The notes beneath the pieces are model-generated. The model did not search any database and was not told the origin of the DNA. It was given only the letters and a program-made list of their open reading frames with translations. From Thiorhodococcus drewsii AZ1 (GTDB lineage: Bacteria > Pseudomonadota > Gammaproteobacteria > Chromatiales > Chromatiaceae), in NCBI RefSeq assembly GCF_000224065.1, contig NZ_AFWT01000002.1:1-64000 (forward strand): DNA of 64,000 nucleotides, given 5' to 3'. A program made the position numbers and the translations under genes. Positions 11,199 through 20,471 of the stretch are shown here, one piece after another (position 1 is the stretch's first letter; each line of letters begins with the position of its first letter).

Positions 11199-12728
11199 TC
11201 AAAATCGGAACTTGGCAAACAGGGACTGCAGCCGGGTGACGCTGGTCGCAAGCGATTCGCCCGAGGCGCTCGTCGAATCCGATAGCACGACGGTCTTCTG
11301 ATGGACCTGCTGAATGCTGCTGACATTGCGGTCGATCTCGGCGACGGTCGAGCTCTGCTGCTCGGCGGCCGTGGCCACGCTGGTCATCATCTGAATGATC
11401 TGCTTGATCGCCTCATCGATCTCGGCGAACGCCTCACCCGCATCCGATGCCAGTTCGACACTTCGGGTCGACTTGAGCTTGCCCTGCGCCATCGTCTCGA
11501 CCGCCTGATAGGTGCGCTCGCGCAATCCCTCAATGGTCTCCTGTATCTGACGGGTCGAGTCCTGAGTGCGCTGCGACAGGGTGCGCACCTCGTCCGCGAC
11601 GACCGCGAACCCGCGCCCCTGCTCGCCCGCCCGCGCCGCCTCGATCGCCGCGTTGAGCGCCAACAGATTGGTCTGATCGGCAATGCCTCGGATCACATCC
11701 AGGATCCCGGTGATGGCCTCGGTGCTCTGTCTGAGTTCCGAGATCACGCCGGATGCCTCGTCAACGGTCGCGGCCAATTCGCTGTTGGATTCATTCGCCT
11801 CCCGGACCAGTTGCAGACCCGTCTCGGCACGCTTCCCGGCCTGCTCTCCCGACTCCGCGACCAACGCGGCGTTGCGCGCCACCTCGTCCGTCGTGGCACT
11901 GAACTCGGTGAGCGAGGTGGTCAGCATATAGAGATCTTCCTGCTGTTGGTTCAGCTGAAGATTGAGATCCTGGGTAATCCCCTTGGCCTGATGTGCCGAG
12001 CCGTTGAGCCCTTCGATGACCCCGTTTACCTGGGTCACGATGTCCCTGATCGAGGCGATGAATTGATTCAATGCCTGCGCCAGATGGCCAAGTTCATCCC
12101 GACGTGGCGACTCGACCCGTTTGGTCAGATCGCCCTCCCCCTCGGCGATGTCGCGCACGCGCAGAAGAATCTGATCGAGCGGCTTGAGCACCAAGCGGGT
12201 CAGCGCAAACCCCAGCGACAGGACCAACACCGCGTTGAGCACCAGCATAATGATAAGGTTGCGCACAATCGCATCGTGAACCGCCTGACGCAGAGGCTCC
12301 TCGGAAACGAACAGCACGACGGAGCCGATAGGATGATCCTCGCTTCCGTCCGAATAGCTCAATGTCCGCTCCACCTTGGTCGTCCTCGGCAGATCCGGCA
12401 AGGCATCGATCGTTTCGACCCCCTTCTCTCCCTGCGTCAGGCCGACCACAAGAGCGCCCTGCTCGTCCAGCACCACGACGCCGAGGATCGCCGGATGACT
12501 CATCTCTCCATGCAGGATGTCGTCGACCGTGGTCATAGAAAAATCCCACAGCGGCTTGGGCAAACCGAGCGCCAGACGATTCAGCACCGAGGAGACGTCG
12601 TGCTCCTGCCGCACCGTCTCGCTCGCCTTGATACGCATGACATCCCAGACGCCATAGGCCGCCAGCACCAGCGTAACAACGAGGATGAGGGCCAGGTTCA
12701 GGGTCGTTTTCAAACCGCTCTTGATCAT
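11199..12728 (-). CDS. Methyl-accepting chemotaxis protein
   Basis: A 509-residue chemoreceptor. Membrane helices at about 7-27 and 163-186 enclose a small periplasmic sensor (about 135 residues; [11 protein letters not shown] and [12 protein letters not shown]). HAMP follows ([16 protein letters not shown], about 208-225) and then the long coiled-coil signalling domain with the conserved tip [19 protein letters not shown] and [18 protein letters not shown]. No C-terminal CheR/CheB-binding NWETF-type pentapeptide is present (it ends LFAKFRF). It should control CheA through CheW; the core che operon lies 12 kb away on the same strand. Start ATG 12728 precedes [10 protein letters not shown]. 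Confidence 0.92.
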   Translation of the reverse strand: MIKSGLKTTLNLALILVVTLVLAAYGVWDVMRIKASETVRQEHDVSSVLNRLALGLPKPLWDFSMTTVDDILHGEMSHPAILGVVVLDEQGALVVGLTQGEKGVETIDALPDLPRTTKVERTLSYSDGSEDHPIGSVVLFVSEEPLRQAVHDAIVRNLIIMLVLNAVLVLSLGFALTRLVLKPLDQILLRVRDIAEGEGDLTKRVESPRRDELGHLAQALNQFIASIRDIVTQVNGVIEGLNGSAHQAKGITQDLNLQLNQQQEDLYMLTTSLTEFSATTDEVARNAALVAESGEQAGKRAETGLQLVREANESNSELAATVDEASGVISELRQSTEAITGILDVIRGIADQTNLLALNAAIEAARAGEQGRGFAVVADEVRTLSQRTQDSTRQIQETIEGLRERTYQAVETMAQGKLKSTRSVELASDAGEAFAEIDEAIKQIIQMMTSVATAAEQQSSTVAEIDRNVSSIQQVHQKTVVLSDSTSASGESLATSVTRLQSLFAKFRF

Positions 12729-12952
12729 CGAAAAGGCACCGAGGTCGTTTGAGAGAAACAAGACGAGATCGCGACAACGAAACCGCGCATGAATACGAGG
12801 CCGAAGGTCCAGCCTGGATTGGGGCAGACTGCAATTGACATCGCCAAGGCACGCCAACGGCGGGTCGCGACCAAATCGAAGTCCAGCAGGCTGGCGACAA
12901 GGATCACGATCTTTGATTTGAAGAACAGTCGAACGCAGTGGATACGCGCGGG

Positions 12953-13870
12953 TTATCGGGACTCTCGAAGCACATCGACGGAATAGTCCCTTTCGACTTC
13001 GGGATCCAGATCATCGGACTCTGAATATTCCGAGATACGAACATAGTCGACCAGCATCCGTTGAGGCAAGGCATCAAGGTCGATCCCCTCCCGACCGCCC
13101 CAGCTTCCACCGACCGCCAGATTGAGGATGACATAGAATTCCTGGTCGAACGGCCACCACTCCCAGCCCTCGCCGTTGTTCTCCACTCGGAAGAAGCTCT
13201 CGTCGTCGACGAAGAACTCCATGGAATCCTCCAGCCACTCGACCGCATAGCGATGATAGACATCTGCGGCGTCCGCGATCTCGATTTGATCGGTGCGCTG
13301 ATTGCCGTTCTTGAAGTAAGCGGCCTTGCTGTGGACGGATGCATGAACGATTTCGGGTTCGAACCCGACCTGCTCGACGATGTCGATCTCGCCGCAGTTC
13401 GGCCAGTACCAGCCCTCATCCTGGTTCCAGCCATAGAGACTCGGATCGCTCGGCATCAGCCAGAAGGCCGACCAGGTTCCGCGCGCGTCGGGAAAACGGA
13501 TCCGTGCCTCGAAACGGCCATAGGTCGAGGCCCCCATCCCTCGCGAATTGATCCTAGCCGAGGTGAAGAGGCTGTCATCGTCTGGATCGACCTGGGCCTC
13601 GATCACGAGCCTGCCGTTCTCGACCCAGACGTTCTCGGGATCGTCGGTATAGGACTGGAGTTCATTGTTCACACGGCGGGGAGGCCAGTTCTCGATGTTC
13701 CATTTGGTCGCGTCCGGCGGTCCGACATAGTCGAACTCGTCGCTCCAGACGACATGCCAGTCGGCAAGCGCGACGGGCGCGAAGAGCGGACAGCACAGGA
13801 ACAGCAGACCCCCCATCGACGATTCCCGAGCGCCCCCGGGAGGACGGTGGATGCCTCGAGCGAAATTCAC
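12953..13870 (-). CDS. Secreted glycoside hydrolase family 16 beta-glucanase
   Basis: A 305-residue protein (287 from the internal start) with a signal peptide ending near PVALAD. The GH16 catalytic signature ExDxxE is seen as GEIDIVE around residue 160, after NELQSYT and [10 protein letters not shown] blocks and before VWSDEF-type N-terminal sequence. Such enzymes cut beta-1,3(4)-glucans. Two starts are possible: GTG 13870, which overlaps the glyoxalase stop as GTGA and gives a long n-region, or ATG 13816, which gives a short classic signal peptide. A polysaccharide hydrolase is unusual for a photolithotroph but base composition matches its surroundings. Confidence 0.88.
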   Translation of the reverse strand: MNFARGIHRPPGGARESSMGGLLFLCCPLFAPVALADWHVVWSDEFDYVGPPDATKWNIENWPPRRVNNELQSYTDDPENVWVENGRLVIEAQVDPDDDSLFTSARINSRGMGASTYGRFEARIRFPDARGTWSAFWLMPSDPSLYGWNQDEGWYWPNCGEIDIVEQVGFEPEIVHASVHSKAAYFKNGNQRTDQIEIADAADVYHRYAVEWLEDSMEFFVDDESFFRVENNGEGWEWWPFDQEFYVILNLAVGGSWGGREGIDLDALPQRMLVDYVRISEYSESDDLDPEVERDYSVDVLRESR

Positions 13871-14247
13871 GCCCCGATCAGCTCGATCGGATAGCCGTCC
13901 GGATCCTCGACGAAGGCGATGATAGTGGTACCCGCGTTCATGGGACCGGCCGCGCGCAGGATCTTGCCGCCCTTGGCCTGGATACGCTCGACGGCCGCGT
14001 AGACATCGTCCACCTCAATGGCGATATGGCCGTAAGCGGAACCCATCTCGTAGGTCTCGACGCCCCAGTTGTAGGTCAGCTCGATGACGGTATGCGTGGA
14101 CTCATCACCGTAGCCGAGGAAGGCAAGCGTGAACTTGCCCTCCGGATAGTCCTGGCGTCGCAGCAACTTCATGCCCAGGACCTCGGTATAGAAATCGATC
14201 GAGCGCTGGAGATCTCCAGTGCGCAGCATGGTGTGGAGGATTCGCAT
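13867..14247 (-). CDS. gloA: Lactoylglutathione lyase (glyoxalase I)
   Basis: A 126-residue cytoplasmic enzyme converting the hemithioacetal of methylglyoxal and glutathione to S-lactoylglutathione. It has the two-module vicinal oxygen chelate fold: [40 protein letters not shown] and [11 protein letters not shown]. Metal ligands expected in the family are visible as His5, Glu56, His74 and Glu122 (approximate). The start MRILHTML was taken three codons inside a longer frame, as in homologues. Its stop overlaps the GH16 gene start. Confidence 0.93.
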   Translation of the reverse strand: MRILHTMLRTGDLQRSIDFYTEVLGMKLLRRQDYPEGKFTLAFLGYGDESTHTVIELTYNWGVETYEMGSAYGHIAIEVDDVYAAVERIQAKGGKILRAAGPMNAGTTIIAFVEDPDGYPIELIGA

Positions 14248-14352
14248 CGGTCTCACTCGTGGGATCTAGAAGATTGAACGTCTATTGTCGCATTTAAGCG
14301 GGCCGAATCGGACGCACAGACCCGACGCCAGGATAAGGGCCTTGCGCGGCAC

Positions 14353-15891
14353 TCAGTCCGAATCCGCCGTCCCGTTGGAATTGGGAGGCACCAGACGCAC
14401 CTGTTCGAGCCCGTCGTAGTTACCGTCGGCGGCAAGACGGTAGCCCTCGACACCCCCTCGAACAGCCAGTATCTGGGCCTCATACCAAAGGGGTACATAA
14501 GGCAGATCATCGTGCAGCAGTCGCTGCAGCGCACGATAGAGCGCGGCCTGATGTTCCAGGTCCGGTTCGCTGGCCGCCTGGTCGATCAGACGATCCGCCT
14601 CTGGATTGCGATAGCGCCCGCGATTGGCCCCATTGGGCGGAATGGAGCGGCTGTGGAAAACGTAACGGAAGATGTCCGGGGTATGGACGCCGACCCAGGT
14701 CAGGCCATAGAGCTGAAACCGGCCCGCCTTGACGTCGCCGAAGAAGGTTCCCCAATCGTAGCTGCGAATCGACAGCTGGATCCCGACCGCCGCCAATTGC
14801 GACTGAATGGCCGTGGCCAGCCGCAACCGGAAGGGGTCGCTGGAGGTCTTGAGCGTCAAGCGCAACGGATGCGAGGCATCGAATCCGGCCTCCTTGAGGA
14901 GTGCAACGGCGCGCTCGGGCGCGTATGCATAGGGCTCGAGCCCTTGGGTTCCGACCCAATGATCGGGCGGGAAGATGGACTCGGCAATACGCCCAAGATC
15001 GCGAAAGAGAAAGTGAAGCAGCGTCTCGCGATCCAGGGCATGGGCGATCGCCTTGCGAACGGCGAGCCGACCGGTGGCTGGATCCTCCTGATTGAACGCC
15101 AGATAGGAGAAGTTGGTGCCAGGTCGCACCTCGACCCGCACCCCGTCCCGCTCGCGCAGATAAGCATAGAGCTCGGGCGATAGGTCGTTCTGGAGCATCT
15201 GGATCTCGCCGCGCAGCAGCTTCATCACGCGCACGCTCGGATCCTTGACCGCCAGCAGCTCCACATGCAGTCCGTCCGAACGCCGCGCTAACCGCAACCG
15301 ACCCGGCTCGGGCCAATCGAGCAGGACAAAGGGACCGCTGCCCAGCGGGGCGTCGCTCAGAGCCCGGCCCTCCCGGATGACCCGCGCGGGCAGAATGCCC
15401 TCGGCCAGATAGGCCGGAAACAGCGGATCGGGCGCGTTCAGGCTGAACGCGATCGTGTCGGCATCCGGTGTCTCGATCGAGGCGATCAGGCTCAACTGAG
15501 CACGGTGCGGCGAGGCATTGTCGGGGTCGAGGATGTAACCGTAGGTGGCGGCGACATCGGCGGAGGTCAGACGGCTGCCATCGCTGAAACGCCGCCCTTC
15601 CTCGCCCAATCGGAATCGATATAGGGTCGGTGTGAGCCGCTCCCAGGTGGCGATGCCGGGAACCGGCAGTCCGTGCGCGTCGAACTCGACCAGGCGACGA
15701 TAGAGCAGCCGGTTGACGCGTTCGGAGGTGGCGTCGGTGGCGAAGCGCGGATCCAGATTGCGCGGCGGTTCGGCCAATCCGAACCGCAGCACCCCATCGT
15801 CCTGTGAGCTGGATGCGCCGCATCCAGTCAGCAATGGGGCCAGCAATAGCGCAAGGAGCAGACAGGCCAGACGAGACCGGATGCGATTCAC
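14353..15891 (-). CDS. Oligopeptide-type ABC substrate-binding lipoprotein
   Basis: A 512-residue family 5 solute-binding protein. The lipobox LLTGC places the lipidated Cys at residue 24. The SBP_bac_5 landmarks are DVAATYGYI, the YLAFNQEDPATGRLAVRKAIAHA block, and YRNPEADRLIDQA near the C-terminus. No permease genes accompany it, so transport partners must be elsewhere. The start overlaps the CYTH gene stop (ATGA at 15891-15888), so the two are co-transcribed. Confidence 0.9.
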   Translation of the reverse strand: MNRIRSRLACLLLALLLAPLLTGCGASSSQDDGVLRFGLAEPPRNLDPRFATDATSERVNRLLYRRLVEFDAHGLPVPGIATWERLTPTLYRFRLGEEGRRFSDGSRLTSADVAATYGYILDPDNASPHRAQLSLIASIETPDADTIAFSLNAPDPLFPAYLAEGILPARVIREGRALSDAPLGSGPFVLLDWPEPGRLRLARRSDGLHVELLAVKDPSVRVMKLLRGEIQMLQNDLSPELYAYLRERDGVRVEVRPGTNFSYLAFNQEDPATGRLAVRKAIAHALDRETLLHFLFRDLGRIAESIFPPDHWVGTQGLEPYAYAPERAVALLKEAGFDASHPLRLTLKTSSDPFRLRLATAIQSQLAAVGIQLSIRSYDWGTFFGDVKAGRFQLYGLTWVGVHTPDIFRYVFHSRSIPPNGANRGRYRNPEADRLIDQAASEPDLEHQAALYRALQRLLHDDLPYVPLWYEAQILAVRGGVEGYRLAADGNYDGLEQVRLVPPNSNGTADSD

Positions 15892-16355
15892 CAGCGACCG
15901 AACGGATGGCTGGCGAGATTGACGTTGTAATAACGCGGGTCGTCCGAGACCTCCTCGCCCAGCCAGTCAGGGCGCTCGAAGGGGGCGTCCTCGGACTCCA
16001 GCTCGATCTCGGCCAGCACCAGACCGGCGTTCTCGCCCGCGAAGACGTCCAGATCCCAGACATGATCGCCACAGGCGACCCGAAAGCGGGTCTTCTCGAT
16101 CAGGGGCGAAACCGCCAGATCCCGGAGCATGGTCTCGGCATCCGCGACCGGAATGGGATACTCGAACTCGGCGCGCGAGATTCCCCGAGTCCGCCCCTTG
16201 AGGGTCAGGAAGGCCGTCTCGCCACGGATCCTGGCCCGCACCGTGAGTCCGGGATCCGCGCTCAGATAGCCCTGCAGCAGACGCGTCTCGGAGAGCACCC
16301 GATCGCGCCAGCTCGCGCCCCGGACCAGAAATTTACGTTCGATCTCGACGGCCAT
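15888..16355 (-). CDS. CYTH-domain protein (inorganic triphosphatase-like)
   Basis: A 155-residue CYTH protein. The signature EIERKFLV (residues 4-11) and alternating charged strands (TVRARIRGETAFLTLKG, EFEYPIP, DVFAGENAGLVLAEIELE) line the triphosphate tunnel in this superfamily. Short stand-alone bacterial members such as NeuTTM hydrolyse tripolyphosphate; others make cAMP. Sequence alone does not settle which. It lies between rlmD and the binding-protein gene on the same strand. Confidence 0.88.
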   Translation of the reverse strand: MAVEIERKFLVRGASWRDRVLSETRLLQGYLSADPGLTVRARIRGETAFLTLKGRTRGISRAEFEYPIPVADAETMLRDLAVSPLIEKTRFRVACGDHVWDLDVFAGENAGLVLAEIELESEDAPFERPDWLGEEVSDDPRYYNVNLASHPFGRW

Positions 16356-16377
16356 CGACTCGGCTCCTGGATCCGCG

Positions 16378-17706
16378 TTATTTCACCCGCTCGAACAGGG
16401 CCATGGACTCCACGTGCGCCGTGTGCGGGAACATATCCATGACACCTGCCGCCCGAAGTTCGTAGCCCAGATCGTTGACCAAACGGTCGGCGTCGCGGGC
16501 CAAGGTGCTCGGGTAACAGGACACGTAGAGGATGCGCTCGGCGCCCAGCTTGGGCAGCCAGTCGAGCACCTCCAGCGCCCCGCTGCGCGGTGGGTCCAGC
16601 AGAACCTTGCTGAAACGCTCGTCCATCCAGGGCTGCTGGGTCAGCTCGCCATAGAGGTTCGCGGTATGAAAGCGGACATTCTCAATGCCGTTCTGAGCGG
16701 CATTGGATTCAGCTCGGCTGACCAGCCCCTCCTCGCCCTCGACGCCGACGACGAACCCGGCCTGACGTGCCAGCGGCAGGGTGAAATTGCCCAGACCGCA
16801 GAAGAGATCCAGCACCCGATCATCGGGCTGGAGCTGCAACAGATCCAGCGCCTGGTCGATCATGGCCCGATTGAGTTCCAGATTGACCTGGGTGAAATCG
16901 GTCGGCTGGAACTCCAGCCGCACCCGCTGCATCGGCAAGGTGTAGTGCAGATCGATCCCCTGTCCGGGCAGGGGTCGGATGCTGTCCACGCCGCCCTCCT
17001 GAACATAGACGTGGAAATCCTCGCGCTCGGCGAAGGACATAAGCACGGCGAGATCCGGGGCACTCAAGGGCTCCATCACCCGGAAGATCAGCACGCAGGG
17101 CCCGTCGCCCATGGCGACCTCGACCTGAGGGACATGGTCGCGGATGCTCAGGGCATCGATCGCCTCACCGATCGTCTCCAGATGCTCGCCCACTTTGGGA
17201 TGCAGCACCTCGCAGCGGGTGAGATCGGCCAGGAAGGAGTTGCCGCGCTCGCGAAAGCCGACCAGGGTCTTGCCCTTCTTGACGACATGCCGGACACCCA
17301 GGCGCGCCTTGCGTCGATAGCCCCAATGATCGCCGGTCAGGGGCGACAGCCAACGCTGGGGGGCGACCTTCCCGATACGGGTGAAGACGTCCTCCAAACT
17401 GTCCTGCTTGACACGAATCTGGGCCTCAGCGCTCAGATGCTGGAGCCTGCATCCGCCGCAGACGCCGAAATGGGGACATTTGGGCTCGACCCGATCCGGC
17501 GAGGCGCGCAGCACCTCGACCGCGACACCTTCGTCATACCGGCGCTGGATACGCTGATACCGAAACCGCACCCGCTCACCAGGGAGGGCGCCATCGATGA
17601 AGACGGCCTTGCCGTCGATATGGGTCAGGCCACGGCCTTCGTGGGTGAGGGACTCGATGTCGACCTCGACGAGCTCTTGCGGAAGGGGTTTACGTTTTCT
17701 CGACAC
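16378..17706 (-). CDS. rlmD: 23S rRNA (uracil-1939-C5)-methyltransferase
   Basis: A 442-residue enzyme that methylates U1939 of 23S rRNA using S-adenosylmethionine. An N-terminal TRAM domain (about 8-65, VDIESLTHEGRGLTHIDGKA) is followed by the [4Fe-4S] cysteines CPHFGVCGGC (77-86), with a fourth in LTRCEVLHP. The methyltransferase core shows VLDLFCGLGNFTLPLA, DPPRSG and the catalytic motif YVSCYPSTLARD. Length matches E. coli RlmD. It stands alone upstream of the CYTH gene with 22 nt between them. Confidence 0.95.
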   Translation of the reverse strand: MSRKRKPLPQELVEVDIESLTHEGRGLTHIDGKAVFIDGALPGERVRFRYQRIQRRYDEGVAVEVLRASPDRVEPKCPHFGVCGGCRLQHLSAEAQIRVKQDSLEDVFTRIGKVAPQRWLSPLTGDHWGYRRKARLGVRHVVKKGKTLVGFRERGNSFLADLTRCEVLHPKVGEHLETIGEAIDALSIRDHVPQVEVAMGDGPCVLIFRVMEPLSAPDLAVLMSFAEREDFHVYVQEGGVDSIRPLPGQGIDLHYTLPMQRVRLEFQPTDFTQVNLELNRAMIDQALDLLQLQPDDRVLDLFCGLGNFTLPLARQAGFVVGVEGEEGLVSRAESNAAQNGIENVRFHTANLYGELTQQPWMDERFSKVLLDPPRSGALEVLDWLPKLGAERILYVSCYPSTLARDADRLVNDLGYELRAAGVMDMFPHTAHVESMALFERVK

Positions 17707-17772
17707 GGTATCAGTCAGCGTTCGTTAAGCCAGTTACGGTTTCATCTGCTTCAGTTGCAGACAGGTTGATTC

Positions 17773-17791
17773 GGGGCCTTTATCCGGCCCC
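17773..17791. terminator. GC hairpin between cysM and rlmD
   Basis: GGGGCC (17773-17778) and GGCCCC (17786-17791) form a 6-bp stem just downstream of cysM. No T-run follows, so it is a weak terminator candidate. Confidence 0.3.
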
Positions 17792-17848
17792 TGAGATGCG
17801 CGCGCGCCCCGAAAGGTACGGGAGAGAAGTGGGCCGCGACCTCATCGC

Positions 17849-18754
17849 TCAGACGGGAAAGACTCCGGTCGACAGATAGCGGTCGCCGCGATCGCAGACG
17901 ATGACGACGATCACCGCATCCCTGACCTCGGCCGAGAGACGCAGCGCGGCCGCCATGGCCCCACCGGAGGAGATGCCGCCGAAGATGCCCTCGCGTGCGG
18001 CCAGATCTCTGGCGGTCTGCTCGGCCTGGCCCTGTGAGACGTCGATGATGCGATCGACCCCCTTGGGGTCGTAGATGCGCGGCAGATAGGCCTCCGGCCA
18101 GCGTCGAATGCCGGGGATGTTGGAACCCTCCTCCGGCTGCACCCCGATGATCTGAACCGCCGGGTTGCGCTCCTTCAGATACCGCCCCGTCCCCATGATC
18201 GTGCCCGTGGTTCCCATGGAACTGACGAAATGGGTGACACGTCCCTGGGTATCGCGCCAGATCTCGGGGCCAGTGGTCTCGTAATGGGCCGCCGGATTGT
18301 CCGGATTGGAGAATTGATCGAGCCGAATCCCCTCTCCGCGCGTCTCCATCGCATTGGCGAGATCGATGGCCGCCTCCATGCCGCCTTCCTTGGGGGTGAG
18401 CACGATCTCGGCGCCGAAGCTCTTCATCAACCCCCGACGCTCCTCGCTCATATGCTCGGGCATGATGAGACGCATGCGGTAGCCCATGATGGCCGCCGCC
18501 ATCGCCAGCGCGATCCCGGTATTGCCGCTGGTCGCCTCGATCAATCGATCTCCCGGACGGATGGTCCCGCGTTCGGCGGCGCGACGGATCATGTTCAGCG
18601 CCGGGCGATCCTTGACCGAGCCCGCCGGGTTGTTGCCTTCGAGCTTGGCGAGCACCAGGTTGCCGGTCTCACCGGGCAGACGCTGCAGACGCACCAGCGG
18701 GGTATCGCCAATGCAGTGCTCGATGGTCGGAAATGCGGGGCTCGCGTTGGACAT
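17849..18754 (-). CDS. cysM: Cysteine synthase B
   Basis: A 301-residue PLP enzyme that makes cysteine from O-acetylserine and sulfide or thiosulfate. PLP lysine is in GNNPAGSVKDRPA (Lys about 47). Substrate loop TSGNTGIALAMAA and the phosphate loop SSMGTTGTIMG are intact. The C-terminus CDRGDRYLSTGVF is diagnostic of CysM rather than CysK. Start ATG 18754 has GAAGAGG just upstream. In a thiosulfate-using purple sulfur bacterium CysM would allow S-sulfocysteine formation directly from thiosulfate. Confidence 0.95.
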   Translation of the reverse strand: MSNASPAFPTIEHCIGDTPLVRLQRLPGETGNLVLAKLEGNNPAGSVKDRPALNMIRRAAERGTIRPGDRLIEATSGNTGIALAMAAAIMGYRMRLIMPEHMSEERRGLMKSFGAEIVLTPKEGGMEAAIDLANAMETRGEGIRLDQFSNPDNPAAHYETTGPEIWRDTQGRVTHFVSSMGTTGTIMGTGRYLKERNPAVQIIGVQPEEGSNIPGIRRWPEAYLPRIYDPKGVDRIIDVSQGQAEQTARDLAAREGIFGGISSGGAMAAALRLSAEVRDAVIVVIVCDRGDRYLSTGVFPV

Positions 18755-18987
18755 GGCCTCTTCTCGTCGGTTCGTATCCGGAATGTCTATTCTGTCCCGA
18801 CCATCACTCGCGAGCGAGCCGAGCGGCGGTCGAAGACGTGCATCATAACGAATGCCTTGGCTTCGAGCCCGAACCATCGGAATCGCCAGCGGACGCAGAC
18901 GCTATCCGAGCGTCTCGCCGAACGGCTGGACCCAGGTCGTTCGATGCAGTTTAATTCCACCAACCCGGTTGCAAAGAGGATTCCCTC

Positions 18988-19341
18988 GTGCAGACCAATG
19001 ATCCTGCCTCTAGGTTCGACAGGCTGCCAGCCCGCGACGAGTCGGCGGCCCTGACCAGTGCCGGCGGTGACGCCGAGCTGTCTACCGAACTGCTGCACGC
19101 CCTGCTCTCGGGGCTTCCCGCCGAGCTCGACGCACTACGCGACTCGCTCGGCGAATCCGACTGGCCCGGACTGGCCGAGTACGCGCATCAAATGCGAGGC
19201 GCCACCCGCTATTGCGGGGTTCCCGCGCTCGACGCGGCGATCGAGGCACTGGAGCGCGCGGCGCGCGTCGGCGATCCGGAGCGCTGCAACGAAGGGGTCC
19301 TACAGGTCGAGATCCAGGCGCAACGCCTCTCGGGCATCTGA
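18988..19341 (+). CDS. Stand-alone histidine phosphotransfer (HPt) protein
   Basis: A 117-residue HPt domain without other domains. The phospho-acceptor motif is YAHQMRGATRYCGVPAL with His about 67, closest in pattern to the HPt of BarA-type kinases. Start is GTG 18988 with AGAGGA 8 nt upstream. It lies divergent from cysM and about 1 kb from two receiver-like phosphatase/kinase proteins; those receivers lack the acceptor Asp, so its partners are probably elsewhere. Confidence 0.85.
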   Translation: MQTNDPASRFDRLPARDESAALTSAGGDAELSTELLHALLSGLPAELDALRDSLGESDWPGLAEYAHQMRGATRYCGVPALDAAIEALERAARVGDPERCNEGVLQVEIQAQRLSGI

Positions 19342-19422
19342 GGCGGGCTCCCCGCAAGGACGTCTCTGTCGAGGATCTGGTGAGGACCGACCCGCATCGG
19401 GAAGAAATTTCTATTCTGGATA

Positions 19423-19728
19423 TCAGGAGCGCCCAGCCGGTGGCGGCGCCTGATCGCCGGTCAGCCCATTGCGCTCCAGAACCCGATGGACCTTTCTCGC
19501 GGTACGCACCAGGTCCGAGAGTTCCTCGAATCCCGGTCGCTCACCGCCGTCGAGGCGACGCTCCCAGGCTTCCAGCTCTCCGTCGAGGAATTGGAGCAAC
19601 TTCATCGAGCATCCCTGGCAGTTTCCCATACAGAGTCGCGCCTGCGGCAGATCGAACGGAATCCGCGTTCGGATCTCCGCGATGACCTGGCGCATCGCCT
19701 CTGTGGTATTCGGTTTTCGCGAGCCCAT
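19423..19728 (-). CDS. Conserved hypothetical small protein with CxxxCxxC motif
   Basis: A 101-residue soluble protein. Cysteines 33, 37 and 40 form LCMGNCQGCSMKLLQFL, followed by an acidic helical part (ELEAWERRL, FEELSDLVRTARKVHRVLERNG). The cysteine cluster could bind zinc or an iron-sulfur centre; three cysteines leave room for an external ligand. I do not recognise a characterised relative. Start ATG 19728 gives the compact protein; a longer frame upstream reads as non-coding. It converges with the HPt gene. Confidence 0.6.
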   Translation of the reverse strand: MGSRKPNTTEAMRQVIAEIRTRIPFDLPQARLCMGNCQGCSMKLLQFLDGELEAWERRLDGGERPGFEELSDLVRTARKVHRVLERNGLTGDQAPPPAGRS

Positions 19729-20032
19729 TCTCTGCGTAGACGCCTCCTCTTGAATCAGGATTCCACTGATGGCCGAGAAACCAAACACGCAGCGGACATC
19801 ATGCCCAGAACACCCGAGGCCCACGACACCAAGCTCGACGCAGTGGCACGACCGAATCGAGATGACGTCCAATATGGCGCCTGTGGCGGAAACGAAGCAT
19901 TCACCAAGGTATGATGAATGATCGGAGCCATGCTCGAATCGGATCTGCGCTCAGATCGCAGCCGAATCTCGATCAGCTTATCGGGCCGAACCAAATACAC
20001 TCAATCGGAACACTTCAAACGGACAGACCGGA
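19729..20032. other. Gene-free stretch before the fliL-like gene
   Basis: About 300 bases between divergent small genes without a believable coding sequence. Promoters for both would be expected here; no near-consensus -35/-10 pair stood out. Confidence 0.5.
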
Positions 20033-20449
20033 ATGCGCCTTATCCACCGTCGATTCAGCTTCTTACCTATCATCCTACTGAGCCTCCTAACCGCACTCGG
20101 CCACGCGAGCGAGGAAGCCGCGAATTCAGACTATCCAGGTTATGTTCCGCTCAAACCCTCCATCGTGGTCAATCTCGACCCTTCGGGGCGCGCGAAGTAT
20201 CTGAAAGTGGACATCCAGTGCCAAGTGGACACAGCCGAGGATGCCGCCTTGCTCGAAAAGCATATGCCGCTTGTGCGCGATCGCCTGATCAGCCTGCTGG
20301 GCGGACGTTCCGCCGATGAGATGCGGACGACGCAACAAAGGGATGACCTGCGTGCCGAATTGCTGTCGAAGCTACGCGAAGCACTGGGCGATCAGACCGG
20401 GCGCGTCGTGGTCAGCGCCATCTACTTCACCGGCTTCATCATCCAATAG
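20033..20449 (+). CDS. FliL-like flagellar basal-body-associated protein
   Basis: A 138-residue protein with an N-terminal hydrophobic segment (about 10-25, signal peptide or anchor) and a FliL fold: YVPLKPSIVVNLDPSGRAKYLKVDIQCQV, then RDRLISLLGGRSADEM and a C-terminus GRVVVSAIYFTGFIIQ. FliL stabilises the stator around the flagellar motor. This copy is outside a flagellar operon and is convergent with the chemotaxis/partner-switch run, so it may be an accessory FliL paralogue. Confidence 0.85.
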   Translation: MRLIHRRFSFLPIILLSLLTALGHASEEAANSDYPGYVPLKPSIVVNLDPSGRAKYLKVDIQCQVDTAEDAALLEKHMPLVRDRLISLLGGRSADEMRTTQQRDDLRAELLSKLREALGDQTGRVVVSAIYFTGFIIQ

Positions 20450-20471
20450 GGCGGGATCAGGGCGCCGATGG

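Noticed and set aside
18988-19341. HPt protein as HptB partner of the HsbR-like proteins
   Set aside because: Its motif resembles BarA-type HPt more, and both nearby receivers lack the acceptor Asp.
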